A stretch of DNA of 64,000 bases from Globodera rostochiensis (GCA_018350325.1 JAEVLN010000007.1:1455109-1519108); one strand, 5' to 3'; numbered from the stretch's first letter, positions 39,442 through 51,600 are shown. Numbers and translations: made by a program. The notes: a model not told the origin generated them from the letters alone.

Positions 39442-39666
39442 ATGCCCAAATTAAACACAATAAAAGATGTGAAGGGGAAATTTTGCGATGGTTATCGTTA
39501 TTATAAGCATAAGTCAGGAAAATTCAAGACTTGGTGGCGATGTGAATGTTTTAGATATGGTTGTGAGGGGTGGGGGTTCGAAAGGGATGAAAAATTTATT
39601 CTTACGCGAAACCACAATCACACCCCAGACCCAATTTTATTGCAAATAGAAAACGAGTTGAATTAA
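39442..39666 (+). CDS. FLYWCH-type zinc-finger protein, right arm copy of Element B
   Basis: Mirror of 38096-38320 with the same 74-aa translation. Immediately upstream are four AGGTGAAA-type boxes (about 39325-39390) and TATATAG at 39404-39410, 32-38 nt before the ATG. This is the same spacing as the TATA boxes of the integrase and ORF1 genes. Confidence 0.7.
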   Translation: MPKLNTIKDVKGKFCDGYRYYKHKSGKFKTWWRCECFRYGCEGWGFERDEKFILTRNHNHTPDPILLQIENELN

Positions 39667-39838
39667 TTCACACAAGATCGTAATCTTTATTCCAAATATT
39701 AAAGTTATCAGAATATTCTGCCCCTAACGAGATGATCTTTATCTCTTTTCATACCCGGGTTTATAATTTTTGCTGTTAAATATTCCCTTCTTTTTCCGGA
39801 TTTATGAGCGCAATAACGTACGGCAATATCATATTAAT

Positions 39839-40716
39839 CTATAGCCTTGCCCATAATGTAGGCTTAAACGGTTTTTTCATCTGCTGTAGCGTGCCGGTAT
39901 TTTTTATAGGGTTGTTTTTTATAAAAATTTTTGTACCTTTTCCCCACATGGCGCTTGACTTGTCAACCATTTCTCGTATTTTCGCGTCTTTTAAGAGCCT
40001 ATCCTTTAGAAATTTTGCTCCCCGGGGTGTGTCCATCTCTTCTCCTGCGAGATATTTCAAGACGTTCTTATAATTGCTATCATCAATTGACAGGTTTTTA
40101 TTAGACTGAACTTTCCCTCTTGCTGTTATTTTAAATGTATCTTTGTTTTTAGATACATAATTAAAAAGATCTCCTAATAAGTTGGGGTGAATGATCGTAG
40201 TAGGGCGCAATTTTTCGGGTGTTTTAAAAATCGACGATGTTTCGGAAGAAACTGGGGAGTGTATTTCGAATGGGGGTTCTTCTTCATTTGACGAAGATTG
40301 AATCACCTCCCTCATGTTTTCATCTATCAAGTTTTTATCAACTTCCTCACTTTCGTTTTCTTCCCTTCTGAGCCTTTTTGTAGGCACTATGAATTTTCTT
40401 GGCTCCTCGGTTGCCTGGCTATTCGGCTGACTAACCCCCAAATATGGTGCAACATTAGGTGCCGCATTTTGGTTAACAATCACAACTCTTTGCGGTCTAT
40501 TATCAACCATTCTTTTATCATTCTTCGCTCCTTATAAAGCCAACTATGTCTACTCGCTTTAAGATCTTCACTTATTGTTGGATCTTCTAAATTTTGCATA
40601 ATCTTTGCATCTAATAAGGCTTTTTCATTTTGCAGATAATCTCCGCCCCTGAACGCGTTTAATAACGAATGGTATTCCGCTTCTGGGACCATTATCGTTT
40701 TCTTTGCAAATTTCAT
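39839..40716 (-). pseudogene. ORF2, right arm copy of Element B, frameshifted near its start
   Basis: The first 71 or so residues (40716 down to about 40505) and the last 220 or so are in different frames because one base is missing in an A/T run near 40515 (RRMIKEW instead of RRMIKRMV). The rest is intact to the normal WARL end at 39839. Confidence 0.85.
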
Positions 40717-41063
40717 GATATGATTTTTTCTAACAAATGTTGAGCTAGAACGCTTAGAACTGGGATTATGAGTGCTCCTAGCGCTATTCCGCTTCCCTGC
40801 TGTATTTCTTTTCTTGCTGCCTTTTCCGAACGTGATCTGGCAATAGCCCGGTAAAAATCTGCGTACTGGATAAGTTTTTGTTTTTGGCTTTTATTAAGTT
40901 TGAAATTAAAACTCAAAATGTTTACACAAATTTCAACAATTGCCAAAATTTGGTCGGTAGTTGCAGACTCGATTAATTCGTTCTTCTTTCGATCTGAACG
41001 GTTAGAGGCTATCTTTTTCAGAAATACTGTATTCTCCCTTACTTGAGGGCTAAATTCGTACAT
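40713..41063 (-). CDS. ORF1, right arm copy of Element B
   Basis: 116 aa, identical in layout to the other copies: basic and helical with a hydrophobic C-terminus. It overlaps the broken ORF2 by 4 nt. Confidence 0.7.
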   Translation of the reverse strand: MYEFSPQVRENTVFLKKIASNRSDRKKNELIESATTDQILAIVEICVNILSFNFKLNKSQKQKLIQYADFYRAIARSRSEKAARKEIQQGSGIALGALIIPVLSVLAQHLLEKIIS

Positions 41064-43070
41064 GTTTCCTTTTTCTGTGATGGATTTGCTTTTATATTTT
41101 TTTCAACGATGTTGAATTTCGTACAGTTCGCACTTTTTTCTCTTATTCTCATATCCACGTTTTTCATATTGGTCATTCTATTCTCCTTTGACCATCAGTT
41201 TCTGTCCTAATTCAATTTTTCCGACCAGCTTCTCATAATTCTGATAAAGTTTCTCAAATTTCTGACCTTCTTCTCATATTTTTCACTCGGCGATATGGCC
41301 TTGAAAAATGTGGCGGGTAGGTATTTTAGATTTGGCAAAAGGCCCGATAGGGTTTGGTTTTTAACCAGCGCCCCCCTCCTCTTATTTTATCACCCCCCTC
41401 CCTCCGTAAACACGTGCCCTATATCGTTTAGGTGAAATTACACCTGATTTCACCTATTTTGTGTTCACATTTCACCTGTTTAGTTTTCACCTCTTTTCTC
41501 CATTTGCGTTTCACCTTTTAAATATTTGTCCGCGCATTATTCCAAACTAAAGGAAACCCTTGGTACCCATACAAAGGTTAGCCGCCGGGGTATTTACCCT
41601 GCTCGCTACCCGCCAACTCGCTACACCCCCTCTCGCTACTTTTACACTCGCTACCCCTTATTTCGAACCTTATTTAACATGTCACGATCGATTGGTAATC
41701 TGTCGAAATCTTTGTTGCAAATTTTAAGCGGAGAAAAGTTTGATTGACAGGTAATCGGTCAGATGAAATTTTTGGTGCACGGAGAAAAAGTTTGATTGAC
41801 AGGTGCCGAAATGACCTTGAGGGACGGGGGGGGGGAAAGTTGAATTTTGGATTTGGCAATGGGCCCAATAGGTTTTGGGGGACCATTTGATTAAGCTTTT
41901 GGTTGGTGGTTTGTGTAATCAGGGCATTTTTTGTAGAAAAACATCCATTAGGCTTGGATCTCGGTTAAATTAATGGATTACTTTGAACTTGTATTTTTCA
42001 GTACCAATAGCCTTATTACACTATGAGCACATAGTATCGTTCATTGGTCTTTAAAAAAATATTTGCGAAGTAATTCTGTGCAGAAAAATCTCCTCTTTCA
42101 AATGATATATCATTTGTATAAAACAGATCCAAATTCACAGACTAGATAGGTTTTGTAGACCTCTTGATGGACCTTCGCCGGGCGGTTGGGTTGGAAAGGA
42201 TACTCCTTTGGTCCCATTTGTAATGGGTTGTGGACGGAAGTGACGCCACATCTTGTTGATAGCATTGTTACCAAGAGAGAATTTTACTTAATATTTATTT
42301 GTCACATCAAAAGCATATTCGTAGTCATCATACGATATATTTTTGCCCTCATTTTTTCCCCCTCGTCATACGGCATTTTAATCATTATACCCTTTCATAT
42401 GCATCATTACTAATCGTCATTAACACTCCATCAACATAGTCGTTATTGTCAATTATTGTCATCTTTTGTCATATCATGCGTATGTTATATTTTGGCATGC
42501 TGTTTGTCATATATTTGTCATGTCATAGTCATAATCGCCATTATTTTTTCGTGTGATAGTCATAACCGAGTCTTAATTTGTTTTCCCTTGATCGTCCATT
42601 TGTAATACTAGTCATACTTTGTCTTGTAATACTAATAATATGTCATATCATAGTAATATTTTGTCATACCGTGGTATCGTATTGTCATACATTAGTCATG
42701 TCATAGTCATAATTTTCTCACGTTATAGTCATCACCTGGTCATCTTCTCATGTCACAGTCATCATTTGTCATACTTGGTCATACAATAGGCATACCATAG
42801 TCCTTGTTTTGTCATATAATTGTCATAACAGGCTCATAATAGTCATACTTAATCATACAAGAGTCTTTATAAAGTCCTATTATAGTCACACTTTTCACGT
42901 CGTAGTCATACTGTTTGTCATAATCGTGATACATTGTCGTACTGTTTGTCATTCTTGGGCATCTCATCCTTTGACCTTCCTTATAAACCATAAATTGGTT
43001 TATCATTCACCTTTTTTCTTAATAGGCATTCACCTTTTGAGATATCCTCTTCGGTATGGAATAAACCCCA

Positions 43071-43275
43071 TTCTATTTCTTTTCAAAATCCGAATCTTTT
43101 ACCCAACTGTTTGGTTTGTTTGTGTCTACCAACCACTGAACAAAATGTTCTTTGACCCCTTTACGGAACTCGCGTTTTTAATATTTCCGCAAGTCTGGGG
43201 TCTTCTGAAACCCTTACAAGTTCCTGATTATATAAAATTCCTTTTATGTTTTCGCCATTAAGATCTCAATACGAT
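43071..43275 (-). pseudogene. Integrase remnant, right arm of Element B
   Basis: Mirror image of 34486-34690 with the same deletion point and the same 1-nt insertion, so the loss occurred before the arms were doubled or was copied between them. Confidence 0.85.
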
Positions 43276-43876
43276 AAGAGGGAGGAGCGGGTGGAGATGT
43301 CGTTTTCTTCATAAACGTCTGGCGCTCAGTTGGCTTTCCGGGAGGGAGGGAAGGTGGAGGGCTGGCGAGGTGGGAGGGAGGGAAGGGGATAGGGGTTGGG
43401 AGGGAGGGAAGGGGAAAGATATGTGCTGGAAAAGGGGGGGGGGTCTGGAGGGAGGGAACGGGTTGACGGGCCATGAAATTTGGGGCGGATTTCCCTTACA
43501 TTATGGCGCTCAGCGGGCCTTAGTATCTGGTTGCCCTTCTTAAGAGGCTGGCGCTCAATCGGCCTTCCCTGAGGGAGGAAAGGCAAAGCCGGTGGCTTGG
43601 GAGGTTGGCGCTCAGTTGGCTTCCCGGGCGGGTGGAAAGGTGTGTGCGCGGGAAGAGGGGAAGGGACAGGGTTCGGGGTAAGGTGGGGGAGGGAGGAAAA
43701 GGGAAAGCCGGTGGCTTGGGAGGTTGGCGCTCAGTTGGCTTCCCGGGCGGGTGGAAAGGTGTGTGCGCGGGAAGAGGGGAAGGGACAGGGTTCGGGGTAA
43801 GGTGGGGGAGGGAGGAAAAGGGAAAGGGTTAGACGAGTCGAGAATTTTGGAACGGAAATCTTGGCCCTATTCTGCT

Positions 43877-43882
43877 AACATA
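43877..43882 (+). repeat. Right target-site duplication of Element B (AACATA)
   Basis: Identical to 33879-33884 and immediately outside the CTGCT terminus. Confidence 0.9.
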
Positions 43883-43917
43883 CCGTTGTCAAGACAAATA
43901 TATTCGGCATTTTTGTT
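43883..43917 (+). pseudogene. Exon sliver of the secreted-protein gene between two transposons
   Basis: The 35 bp between Element B's right duplication and the MITE's left duplication read PLSRQIYSAFLF, in frame with VCNI before Element B and NWER after the MITE. The same exon was therefore hit twice. Confidence 0.8.
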
Positions 43918-43925
43918 TAATTGGG

Positions 43926-44270
43926 GGTACTTTCCTGTTATGTGACCACAAGCCAAAATTTTAAAAAATCAACAAAGGGGCGCGCAAAATTCACATTCCC
44001 ACCGCATAAATTAACCGCACTTGGCGTTCGGCGAAAGCACGAAACAAAAAACAATATGGAACACACCGCCAAATGCTCGATTCCTACTTGTGCGAATTTC
44101 TCTGGCGCGAAAATTGCAAACATCGAAGAGTTGATCCATTTGATGAGATTTTTTCAGCAATTGTTGCATTTATGCCTCCAAAGTAGTGGAATTTGCGCGC
44201 CCTTTGTTGATTTGCGCGCCTTTTGTTGATTTTTTAAAATTTTGGCTTGTGGTCACAACAGGAAAGTACC
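43926..44270. mobile_element. 345-bp MITE with 8-bp target duplication
   Basis: Ends are GGTACTTTCCTGTT and its near-perfect complement AACAGGAAAGTACC. The terminal inverted repeat extends about 45 bp (GTGACCACAAGCCAAAATTT). It is flanked by TAATTGGG at 43918-43925 and 44271-44278. An 8-bp duplication suggests the hAT superfamily, but no transposase is encoded, so the assignment is tentative. Confidence 0.88.
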
Positions 44271-44278
44271 TAATTGGG

Positions 44279-45474
44279 AAAGAAATGAATATGGAGAGAA
44301 AGACTATAAATGTGAATATGCAATACTTTTCCAAAATCTTTTGGAAAGTCTCATGAAAATGATGAGTGATAAAGGGATTGACCCAGAATTGCACTTGGAT
44401 TCGAAAGACTTGCAAATTCAACATGATGTGCAAAATGATATTGAGAAAAACTGCAAAAAATTGCAAGATTTTTTCCTTTTATAATAATAATTTCTGTTAA
44501 TAAATTATAATTTATATTTTTAGTGATAACAAAGAAGCAAAACTTAAATTTTTGAATAATGTCCACTATGAATTGGCAATAAATTTCGAGTTCAACCAAC
44601 GGAAAGGTAAGTAGTGTAAACAATGCCCGAAAACATAAAATTTAAACAATTTTATGATGTTCTCGACAGAGTTGAAGTTTTGTTGTCTGAATGGGTCGGC
44701 GATGATGTGACTTATCTTTACTCTGGAATTTGGCCACTTTCCGACAAGTTATATTTGAAATAAAATGTATTTCAAATGTTGAATAAAATAAAACATTTTG
44801 CATCGGAAACAAATCGCGAGAAAATAAGAATAATTGAGGCTTTGATAGGGAAAGAGTTTAATTTGGTGCAATGTTTGATCAAATGAAAGCACTGGTGGAA
44901 GAAATAATTCCGAAAGAACAGGCTAAGTTATGGAAGGCAATAAAAGAGATAAATACAAAACAATTGGAAAAAGATATTAAATTTTTGAAAAAGAATCACT
45001 AAAGCATTGCTGAAGAAAAGCATCAAAAAGCCTTTGCAATAATCTGCACAATTCAACAACTTGGCAAAAAAGTTGAAATGCTAAAATCCAAAATCAAAAC
45101 TAAAATTAAAATGAAAGAATTAGCTTTAAGAATTCAGAACTATTTAATGAATTATATTGGGCCTAAATTGTGGGAATAAATGGAGAAATTTTGCAATCAG
45201 TTGAAGCCTAACCAAATTGATATAGGAGAAATCGTTTCCGATCAAATATTATTAGCTGATCTTCAATTAGAATTTGAGGAAATCTGGAATCGCTTTAGGG
45301 GGGTTTGGGAAGGAATTGAAGAATATTATTTAGAAATACCGCTCATGCAACTCACAGAACAGGCCCAAACTTTGGCAAAAACATTTGCAAAAATGCTTGA
45401 AAATGTGAAGGAACTTTATGGCCATAAAATAGACGAATCGAATGTTGGCGGAGATATGATTATGCCCGAATGAT
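44279..45474 (+). pseudogene. 3' part of the degenerate secreted-protein gene
   Basis: It continues the exon broken by the two transposons (NWERNEYGEKDYKCEYAILF...) to a stop after KKLQDFF. Later exon-like stretches include 44522-44606 (TTTTTAG acceptor, AAAG|GTAAGTAG donor), about 44671-44763 and 44875-45000. A final frame at 45181-45474 ends in TGA (EIVSDQILLADLQLEFEEIWNRF...). Stops between these (for example near 45001 and 45178), and the lack of a donor after KKLQDFF, show the gene is decayed or very unusual. The predicted protein is helical, lysine- and glutamate-rich. The stretch at 44821-44900 recurs at 60761-60845. Confidence 0.55.
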
Positions 45475-45646
45475 TTCTTTGTTTTTTTGGGAATGATTAT
45501 TATTTAAAAATTTTCGTATGGGATTTTGATTTAAATGTTCACCGTTTTTATTTTCGGGATTTCTATTGAATTTTTAAATGGTGGTATTGCTTTTATTATG
45601 CTACTAAGTAATATAGTAGTTACGTATAAACATTATTTAAGGTGAG
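45475..45646. other. Short AT-rich gap before the satellite
   Basis: No gene. It ends in AAGGTGAGTG at about 45639-45648, a consensus 5' splice site, after which the GC-rich array begins at once. Confidence 0.4.
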
Positions 45647-48600
45647 TGATGTGCGCGGCGCGCTTTTTTGCGCGGCGCATTTTTTGCGCGGCGCATTTTT
45701 TGCGCGGCGCATTTTTTGCGCGGCGCGGCTATGTGCGCGGCGCGCTTTTTTGCGCGGCGCATTTTTTTTGCGCGGCGCGGCTATGTGCGCTGCGCACTTT
45801 TTTGCGCGGCGCGGCTATATGCGCGGCGAGCTTTTTTGCGCGGCGCATTTTTTTGCGCGGCGCGGCTATATGCGCGGCGAGCTTTTTTGCGCGGCGCATT
45901 TTTTTGCGCGGCGCGGCTATATGCGCGGCGAGCTTTTTTGCGCGGCGCATTTTTTTGCGCGGCGCGGCTATGCGCGCTGCGCACTTTTTTGCGCGGCGCG
46001 GCTATATGCGCGGCGAGCTTTTTTGCGCGGCGCGCTTTTGTGCGCTGCGCGCTTTTTGCGCGGCGCATTTTTTTGCGCGGCGCGGCTATGCGCGCTGCGC
46101 ACTTTTTTGCGCGGCGCGGCTATATGCGCGGCGAGCTTTTTTGCGCGGCGCGCTTTTGTGCGTTGCGCGCTTTTTGCGCGGCGCGGTTTTTTGCGTTGCG
46201 CGATTTTTTGCGCGGCGCGGCTATGTGCGCGGCGTGCTTTTTTGCGCGGCGCGGCTATGTGCGCGGCGCACTTTTTTGCGCGGCGCATTTTTTGCGCGGC
46301 GCGGCTATGTGCGCGGCGCGGTTTTTTGCGCGGCGCATTTTTATGCGCGGCGCGGCTATGTGCGCGGCGCGCTTTTTTGCGCGGCGCATTTTTTGCTCGG
46401 CGCGGCTATGTGCACTGCGCACTTTTTTGCGCTGCGCATTTTTTGCGCGGCGCGGCTATGTGCGCGGCGCGCTTTTTTGCGTGGCGCATTTTTTTGCTTG
46501 GCGCGGCAATGTGCGAGGCGTGCTTTTTTGCGCGGCGCATTTTTTGCGCGGAGCGGCTATGTGCGCGGCGCGCTTTTTTGCGCGGCGCATTTTTTGCGCG
46601 GCGCGACCATGTGCGCGGCGCGACCATGTGCGCGGCGCGCTTTTTTGCGCGGCGCATTTTTATGCGCGGAGCGGCTATGTGCGCGGCGCGCTTTTTTGCG
46701 CGGCGCATTTTTTGCGCGGCGCGGCTATGTGCGCGGCGCGCTTTTTTACGCGGCGCATTTTTTTGCGCGGCGCGGCAATGTGCGCGGCGCGCTTTTTTGC
46801 GCGGCGCATTTTTTGCGCGGCGCGGCTATGTGCGCGGCGCGCTTTTTTGCGCTGCGCATTTTTTGCGCGGCGCGGCTATGTGCGCGGCGCGCTTTTTTGC
46901 GTGGCGCATTTTTTTGCTTGGCGCGGCAATGTGCGCGGCGTGCTTTTTTGCGCGGCGCATTTTTTGCGCGGCGCGGCTATGTGCGCGGCGCGCTTTTTTG
47001 CGCGGCGCATTTTTATGCGTGGCGCGGCTATGTGCGCGACGCGCTTTTTTGCGTGGCGCATTTTTTTGCTTGGCGCGGCAATGTGCGCGGCGTGCTTTTT
47101 TGCGCGGCGCATTTTTTTGCTTGGCGCGGCAATGTGCGCGGCGTGCTTTTTTGCGCGGCGCATTTTTTGCGCGGCGCATTTTTTGCGCGGCGCGGCTATG
47201 TGCGCGGCGCGCTTTTTTGCGTGGCGCATTTTTTTGCTTGGCGCGGCAATGTGCGCGGCGTGCTTTTTTGCGCGGCGCATTTTTTGCGCGGCGCGGCTAT
47301 GTGCGCGGCGCGCTTTTTTGCGCGGCGCATTTTTGCGCGGCGCGGCAATGTGCGCGGCGCGCTTTTTTGCGCGGCGCATTTTTTGCGCTGCGCATTTTTT
47401 GCGCGGCGCGGCTATGTGCGCGGCGCGCTTTTTTGCGTGGCGCATTTTTTTGCTTGGCGCGGCAATGTGCGCGGCGTGCTTTTTTGCGCGGCGCATTTTT
47501 TGCGCGGCGCGGCTATGTGCGCGGCGCGCTTTTTTGCGCGGCGCATTTTTATGCGCGGCGCGGCTATGTGCGCGACGCGCTTTTTTGCGCGGCGCGGCTA
47601 TGTGCGCGGCGCGCTTTTGTGCGCGGCGCGCTTTTTTGCGCGGCGCATTTTTTGCGCGGCGCGGCTATGTGCGCGGCGCGCTTTTTTACGCGGCGCATTT
47701 TTGCGCAGCGCGGCTATGTGCGCGGCGCGCTTTTTTGTGCGGCGCGCTTTTGTGCGCGGCGCGCTTTTGTGCGCGGCGCGGCTATGTGCGCTGCCCACTT
47801 TTTTGCGCGGCGCGGCTATGTGCGCGGCGCGGCTATGTGCGCGGCGCGCTTTTGTGCGCGGCGCGGCTATGTGAGCTGCCCACTTTTTTGCGCTGCGCAT
47901 TTTTGCGCGGCGCGCTTTTTTGCGTGGCGCATGTGCGCGGAGCGCTTTTTTGCGCGTCGCATTTTTTGCGCGGCGCGGCTATGTGCACTGCGCACTTTTT
48001 GGCTGCGCGGCGCGCTTTTTTGCGCGGCGCATTTTTTTGCTCGGCGCGGCTATGTGCACTGCGCACTTTTTTGCGCGGCGCATTTTTTTGCGCGGCGCGG
48101 CAATGTGCGCCGCGCGCTTTTTTGCGCGGCGCATTTTTTGCGCGGCGCGGCTATGTGCGCGGCGCGCTTTTTTGCGCTGCGCATTTTTTGCGCGGCGCGG
48201 CTATGTGCGCGGCGCGCTTTTTTGCGTGGCGCATTTTTTTGCTTGGCGCGGCAATGTGCGCGGCGTGCTTTTTTGCGCGGCGCATTTTTTGCGCGGAGCG
48301 GCTATGTGCGCGGCGCGCTTTTTTGCGCGGCGCATTTTTTGCGCGGCGCGACCATGTGCGCGGCGCGCTTTTTTGCGCGGCGCATTTTTATGCGCGGAGC
48401 GGCTATGTGCGCGGCGCGCTTTTTTGCGCGGCGCATTTTTTGCGCGGCGCGGCTATGTGCGCGGCGCGCTTTTTTACGCGGCGCATTTTTTTGCGCGGCG
48501 CGGCAATGTGCGCGGCGCGCGTTTTTGCGCGGCGCATTTTTTGCGCGGCGCGGCTATGTGCGCGGCGCGCTTTTTTGCGTGGCGCATTTTTTTGCTTGGC

Positions 48601-51600
48601 GCGGCAATGTGCGCGGCGTGCTTTTTTGCGCGGCGCATTTTTTGCCGGCGCGGCTATGTGCGCGGCGCGCTTTTTTGCGCGGCGCATTTTTATGCGCGGC
48701 GCGGCTATGTGCGCGACGCGCTTTTTTGCGCGGCGCGCTTTTGTGCGCGGCGCGCTTTTTTGCGCGGCGCATTTTTTGCGCGGCGCGGCTATGTGCGCGG
48801 CGCGCTTTTTTACGCGGCGCATTTTTGCGCAGCGCGGCTATGTGCGCGGCGCGCTTTTTTGTGCGGCGCGCTTTTGTGCGCGGCGCGGCTATGTGAGCTG
48901 CCCACTTTTTTGCGCTGCGCATTTTTGCGCGGCGCGCTTTTTTGCGTGGCGCATGTGCGCGGAGCGCTTTTTTGCGCGTCGCATTTTTTGCGCGGCGCGG
49001 CTATGTGCACTGCGCACTTTTTGGCTGCGCGGCGCGCTTTTTTGCGCGGCGCATTTTTTTGCGCGGCGCGGCTATGTGCGCTGCGCACTTTTTTGCGCGG
49101 CGCGGCTATGTGCGCGGCACGCTTTTGTGCGCGGCGCATTTTTATGCGCGGCGCGGCTATGTGCGCGGCGCGCTTTTTTGCGTGGCGCATTTTTTACGCG
49201 GCGCGGCTATGTGCGCGGCGCGCTTTTGTGCGCGGCGCGGCTATGTGCGCGGCGCGCTTTTTTGCGCGGGCATTTTTATGCGCGGCGCGCTTTTTTGCGC
49301 GGCGCGGCTATGTGCGCGGCGCGCTTTTTTGCGTGGCGCATTTTTTACGCGGCGCGGCTATGTGCGCGGCGCGCTTTTGTGCGCGGCGCGGCTATGTGCG
49401 CGGCGCGCTTTTTTGCGCGGGCATTTTTATGCGCGGCGCGGCTATGTGCGCGGCGCGCTTTTTTGCGTGGCGCATTTTTTACGCGGCGCGGCTATGTGCG
49501 CGGCGCGCTTTTGTGCGCGGCGCTTTTTTTGCGCGGCGCGGCTATGTGCGCGGCGCGCTTTTGTGCGCTGCGCATTTTTATGCGCGGCGCGCTTTTTTGC
49601 GTGGCGCATTTTTTACGCGGCGCGGCTATGTGCGCGGCGCGCTTTTTTGCGCGGGCATTTTTATGCGCGGCGCGCTTTTTTGCGCGGCGCGGCTATGTGC
49701 GCGGCGCGCTTTTTTGCGTGGCGCATTTTTTACGCGGCTCGGCTATGTGCGTGGCGCGCTTTTTTGCGCGGCGCGGCTATGTGCGCGGCGCGCTTTTTTG
49801 CGCGGCGCATTTTTATGCGCGGCGCGCATTTTTGCGCGGCGTGCGCGGCGCGCTTTTTTGCGTGGCGCATTTTTTACGCGGCGCGCCTATGTGCGCGGCA
49901 CGCTTTTTTGCGCGGCGCATTTTTATGCGCGGCGCGCTTTTTTGCGCGGCGCATTTATATGCGCGGCGCGGCTATGTGCGCGGCGCGCTTTTTTGCGCGG
50001 CGCGGCTATGTGCGCGGCGCGCTTTTTTGCGCGGCGCATTTTTATGCGCGGCGCGCATTTTTGCGCGGCGTGCGCGGCGCGCTTTTTTGCGTGGCGCATT
50101 TTTTACGCGGCTCGGCTATGTGCGTGGCGCGCTTTTTTGCGCGGCGCGGCTATGTGCGCGGCGCGCTTTTTTGCGCGGCGCATTTTTATGCGCGGCGCGC
50201 ATTTTTGCGCGGCGTGCGCGGCGCGCTTTTTTGCGTGGCGCATTTTTTACGCGGCGCGGCTATGTGCGCGGCGCGCTTTTTTGCGTGGCGCATTTTTTAC
50301 GCGGCTCGGCTATGTGCGTGGCGCGCTTTTTTGCGCGGCGCGGCTATGTGCGCGGCGCGCTTTTTTGCGCGGCGCATTTTTATGCGCGGCGCGCATTTTT
50401 GCGCGGCGTGCGCGGCGCGCTTTTTTGCGTGGCGCATTTTTTACGCGGCGCGCCTATGTGCGCGGCACGCTTTTTTGCGCGGCGCATTTTTATGCGCGGC
50501 GCGCTTTTTTGCGCGGCGCATTTATATGCGCGGCGCGGCTATGTGCGCGGCGCGCTTTTTTGCGCGGCGCGGCTATGTGCGCGGCGCGCTTTTTTGCGCG
50601 GCGCATTTTTATGCGCGGCGCGCATTTTTGCGCGGCGTGCGCGGCGCGCTTTTTTGCGTGGCGCATTTTTTACGCGGCTCGGCTATGTGCGTGGCGCGCT
50701 TTTTTGCGCGGCGCGGCTATGTGCGCGGCGCGCTTTTTTGCGCGGCGCATTTTTATGCGCGGCGCGCTTTTTTGCGCGGCGCGGCAATGTGTCGCATCGC
50801 GCTTTTTTGCGCTGCGCATTTTTTTGCGCGGCGCGTCTATGTGCGCGGCGCGCTTTTTTGCGTGGCGCATTTTTATGCGCGGCGCGGCTATGTGCGCGGC
50901 GCGCTTTTTTGCGCGGCGCGGCAATGTGCGCGGCGCGCTTTTTTGCGCGGCGCATTTTTATGCGCGGCGCGCTTTTTTGCGCGGCGCGGCGCGCTTTTTT
51001 GCGCGGCGCGGCTATGTGCGCGGCGCGCTTTTTTGCGTGGCGCATTTTTTACGCGGCGCGGCTATGTGCGCGGCGCGCTTTTTTGCGCGGCGCGGCAATG
51101 TGCGCGGCGTGCTTTTTTGCGCGGCGCATTTTTGCGCTGCGCATTTTTTAGCGCGGCGCGGCTATGTGCGCGGCGCGCTTTTTTGCGCGGCGCATTTTTA
51201 TGCGCGGCGCGCTTTTTTGCGCTGCGTATTTTTTAGCGCGGCGCGGCTATGTGCGCTGCCCACTTTTTTGCGCGGCGCGCTTTTTTGCGTGGCGCATTTT
51301 TTACGCGGTGCGGCTATGTGCGCGGCGCGCTTTTTTGCGCGGCGCGGCTATGTGCGCGGCGCGCTTTTTTGCGTGGCGCATTTTTTACGCGGCGCGGCTA
51401 TGTGCGCGGCGCGCTTTTTTGCGCGGCGCATTTTTATGCGCGGCGCGCTTTTTTGCGCGGCGCGGCAATGTGTCGCATCGCGCTTTTTTGCGCTGCGCAT
51501 TTTTTTGCGCGGCGCGTCTATGTGCGCGGCGCGCTTTTTTGCGTGGCGCATTTTTATGCGCGGCGCGGCTATGTGCGCGGCGCGCTTTTTTGCGCGGCGC

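Larger units (their letters stand above)
33885..43876. mobile_element. Element B: palindromic Polinton-like transposon, integrase-deleted (9992 bp)
   Basis: The element begins AGCAGAATAGGGCC and ends GGCCCTATTCTGCT, flanked by AACATA on both sides (33879-33884, 43877-43882). Arms are 33885-38767 and 39000-43876 around a 232-bp centre. It shares ORF1, ORF2, the FLYWCH frame, the TATGAC tract and the AGGTGAAA boxes with Element A. Of the integrase only the last 65 or so codons remain in each arm. It inserted into an exon of a secreted-protein gene; host sequence on the two sides reads on in frame when one AACATA copy is ignored. Probably a non-autonomous relative mobilised by Element A's integrase. 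Confidence 0.93.
39000..43876 (-). repeat. Right inverted arm of Element B
   Basis: Mirror of the left arm. It carries its own ORF2 frameshift (near 40515), different from that in the left arm, so the two arms have decayed independently. Confidence 0.95.

Noticed and set aside
18443..43876. Polymerase B, packaging ATPase, protease or jelly-roll capsid gene in the Polinton-like elements
   Set aside because: I looked for them because Polintons normally have them. No frame of suitable length or motif exists outside integrase, ORF1, ORF2 and FLYWCH.
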